The notes under the pieces: model-generated
What the model was told of the DNA's origin: nothing
Databases searched by the model: none
What the model saw: the letters and a program-made list of their open reading frames with translations, nothing else
Shown here: piece after piece, positions 62,931 to 64,000 of the stretch
Numbering within the stretch: the first letter of the stretch is position 1
Layout of the letters: each line of letters starts with the position of its first letter
Program-made: the position numbers and the translations under genes
Source of the DNA: Prevotellaceae bacterium
GTDB taxonomy: Bacteria > Bacteroidota > Bacteroidia > Bacteroidales > Bacteroidaceae
Assembly: GCA_019420585.1 (NCBI GenBank)
Contig: JAHZGX010000001.1
Span: 1 to 64,000, forward strand
Direction: 5' to 3'
DNA length: 64,000 nt

Positions 62931-63107
62931 AGGGGAATGTTTTATAATCCTTTTGTTCTTGATGGGGAACTTGGAGCGGCACTCGTAAGAATCGTCCACG
63001 ATGTCATAACTGCAAGTAATGTGAATGTCTTTCCCGGACAATGTGAATGCCTGAACGTTTCCGCGTAATACCATGCCGGAGTCTATAGGCGAACTTGCAT
63101 TTTTCAA
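62922..63107 (-). other. Possible gene remnant at the edge of the AT-rich block
   Basis: A minus-strand frame of 61 codons with a protein-like run (GNVQAFTLSGKDIHITCSYD, then ECRSKFPIKNKR). I do not recognise it. It may be the scrap of a gene lost when the polysaccharide genes were exchanged, or chance. Confidence 0.2.
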
Positions 63108-63123
63108 TCTTTCAAGTTAGGTG

Positions 63124-64000
63124 ATGAGAATCCTTCAACTAGGAAAATTCTATCCCATCCGTGGAGGGGTGGAGAAGGTGATGTACGAACTGATGGCGGG
63201 ACTGTCGGAGCGTGGTGTGGACTGCGACATGATGTGTGCGCTGTCGCATGGCGGCTCGCAGGTCATGACCGTCAACAGTCATGCGCGGCTGATTGGCTGC
63301 CGTACACTGAGGAAAGTGGCAGCCACGATGATTTCGCCTGCCATGATTTCCTCTTTAAGGGAAAGGTGTGCCGGCTATGACATTATCCATGTGCATCATC
63401 CCGACCCCATGGCATGCCTCTCCCTGTTCCTCTCCGGCTATAAGGGTAAGGTGGTGCTGCACTGGCACAGCGATATTGAGAAACAGAAGGCATTGCTGCA
63501 ATTTTATCGACCTTTGCAAAGATGGCTGCTGAACCGTGCCGATGTCATTCTGGGCACCACGCCTGTCTATGTGGCAGAGTCACCCTGCCTGGCGCACATG
63601 GCGCACAAGATCGAGTGCCTGCCGATAGGCATCGACCCTATTTGTCCTAATCCCAGAAAGGTGGAGGCTCTGAAAAAGGCTTACCCGGGAAAGAAAATCA
63701 TCTTCTCCTTGGGGCGTCTGGTGGCCTACAAGGGATACCGCTGGCTGATAGAGGCTGCCCGCTATCTGGATGATGACTATGTGGTGCTGATTGGAGGTTC
63801 CGGTTCCATGAAACGGGAACTGATGCTGGAGATTGAGAGGTATGGCGTTGCGGACAAGGTGTCCTTGCTGGGGCGGATTCCTGATAATGAACTGCCCACC
63901 TATTATGGGGCCTGCACGCTCTTCTGCCTGAGCAGCGTACAGAAGACCGAGGCCTTCGGCATTGTGCAGATTGAGGCCATGTCATGCGGGAAACCCATTG
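63124..64000 (+). CDS. Glycosyltransferase family 4, cut by the window end
   Basis: An open frame of at least 292 codons running off the window. MRILQLGKFYPIRGGVEKVM is the GT4 start, IIHVHHPDPMACLSLF and KVVLHWHSDIEKQK follow, and the donor site SLGRLVAYKGYRWLIEA then TEAFGIVQIEAMSCGKPI is reached just before base 64000. It is clearly GC-rich, like the core genome and unlike the preceding 20 kb, so it is probably a conserved gene at the locus boundary. GTG 63121 is an alternative start. Confidence 0.92.
   Translation, partial: MRILQLGKFYPIRGGVEKVMYELMAGLSERGVDCDMMCALSHGGSQVMTVNSHARLIGCRTLRKVAATMISPAMISSLRERCAGYDIIHVHHPDPMACLSLFLSGYKGKVVLHWHSDIEKQKALLQFYRPLQRWLLNRADVILGTTPVYVAESPCLAHMAHKIECLPIGIDPICPNPRKVEALKKAYPGKKIIFSLGRLVAYKGYRWLIEAARYLDDDYVVLIGGSGSMKRELMLEIERYGVADKVSLLGRIPDNELPTYYGACTLFCLSSVQKTEAFGIVQIEAMSCGKPI

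Overview
The window looks like a chromosome segment from a gut or oral Bacteroidales, most like Prevotellaceae. Promoters follow the Bacteroidetes pattern (TTTG, about 19-20 nt, then TAnnTTTG), seen at least a dozen times. Secreted proteins end in the Prevotella-style 'YNLQGQ/YDLQGR' tail. A fused aspartokinase/homoserine dehydrogenase sits with an ApgM-type gene and thrC, and there is a NusG-like UpxY gene at the head of a polysaccharide locus. The species cannot be named from this sequence. Two base compositions are visible: GC-rich core DNA from about 1 to 40,900 and again from about 63,120, and an AT-rich block between them.

Core part (1-40,900). Two tRNAs (Arg, Val) come first, then a PAP2 phosphatase with a barrel-like tail plus radA, and a convergent FAD-dependent dehydrogenase. 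The threonine operon thrA - proposed homoserine kinase - thrC follows and ends at a strong terminator. Next are a large secreted protein with a duplicated lectin-like domain, a serpin lipoprotein, rpsP, an OPT transporter broken by one in-frame UGA, tRNA-Ala, and a run of two M6 proteases, an EamA permease and a glycosyltransferase. After these come rng, a 29-residue COX24/mS38-like gene, a BspA-type LRR lipoprotein, an ABC-F ATPase, an M13 metallopeptidase, metA (Glu111 form, so probably acetyl-CoA dependent), a U32 peptidase-like protein, a zinc-ribbon membrane protein, and a large GH76 mannanase with carbohydrate-binding and discoidin-like modules.

Polysaccharide locus (about 41,140-64,000). 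A consensus promoter feeds a 235-nt leader containing a hairpin fused to a run of 13 G, then a upxY-like antiterminator. Downstream lie 22-bp tandem repeats and two diverged copies of the first 120 bp of a flippase-type gene. Between those copies sits a tightly packed three-gene cassette (unknown protein, 58-aa protein, metallo-beta-lactamase-fold hydrolase) with its own consensus promoter. The operon proper follows: wzx flippase, a five-gene sugar-modification module (DegT aminotransferase, CapK-like adenylate-forming enzyme, NeuD/PglD-type acyltransferase, ATP-grasp ligase, GNAT), an acyltransferase 3, GT2s, an IS982-type element with a frameshifted transposase, a GT-D enzyme, more GT2s, a wzy polymerase, GT4s and a second acyltransferase. 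GC-rich sequence resumes with a GT4 cut by the window end.

The most unusual signals are the homopolymeric G/C tracts in the polysaccharide locus (G13 in the leader, G9 inside one acyltransferase, G9 at the end of another, C8 in the CapK-like gene), which suggest slipped-strand phase variation, and the unassigned three-gene cassette between flippase remnants.
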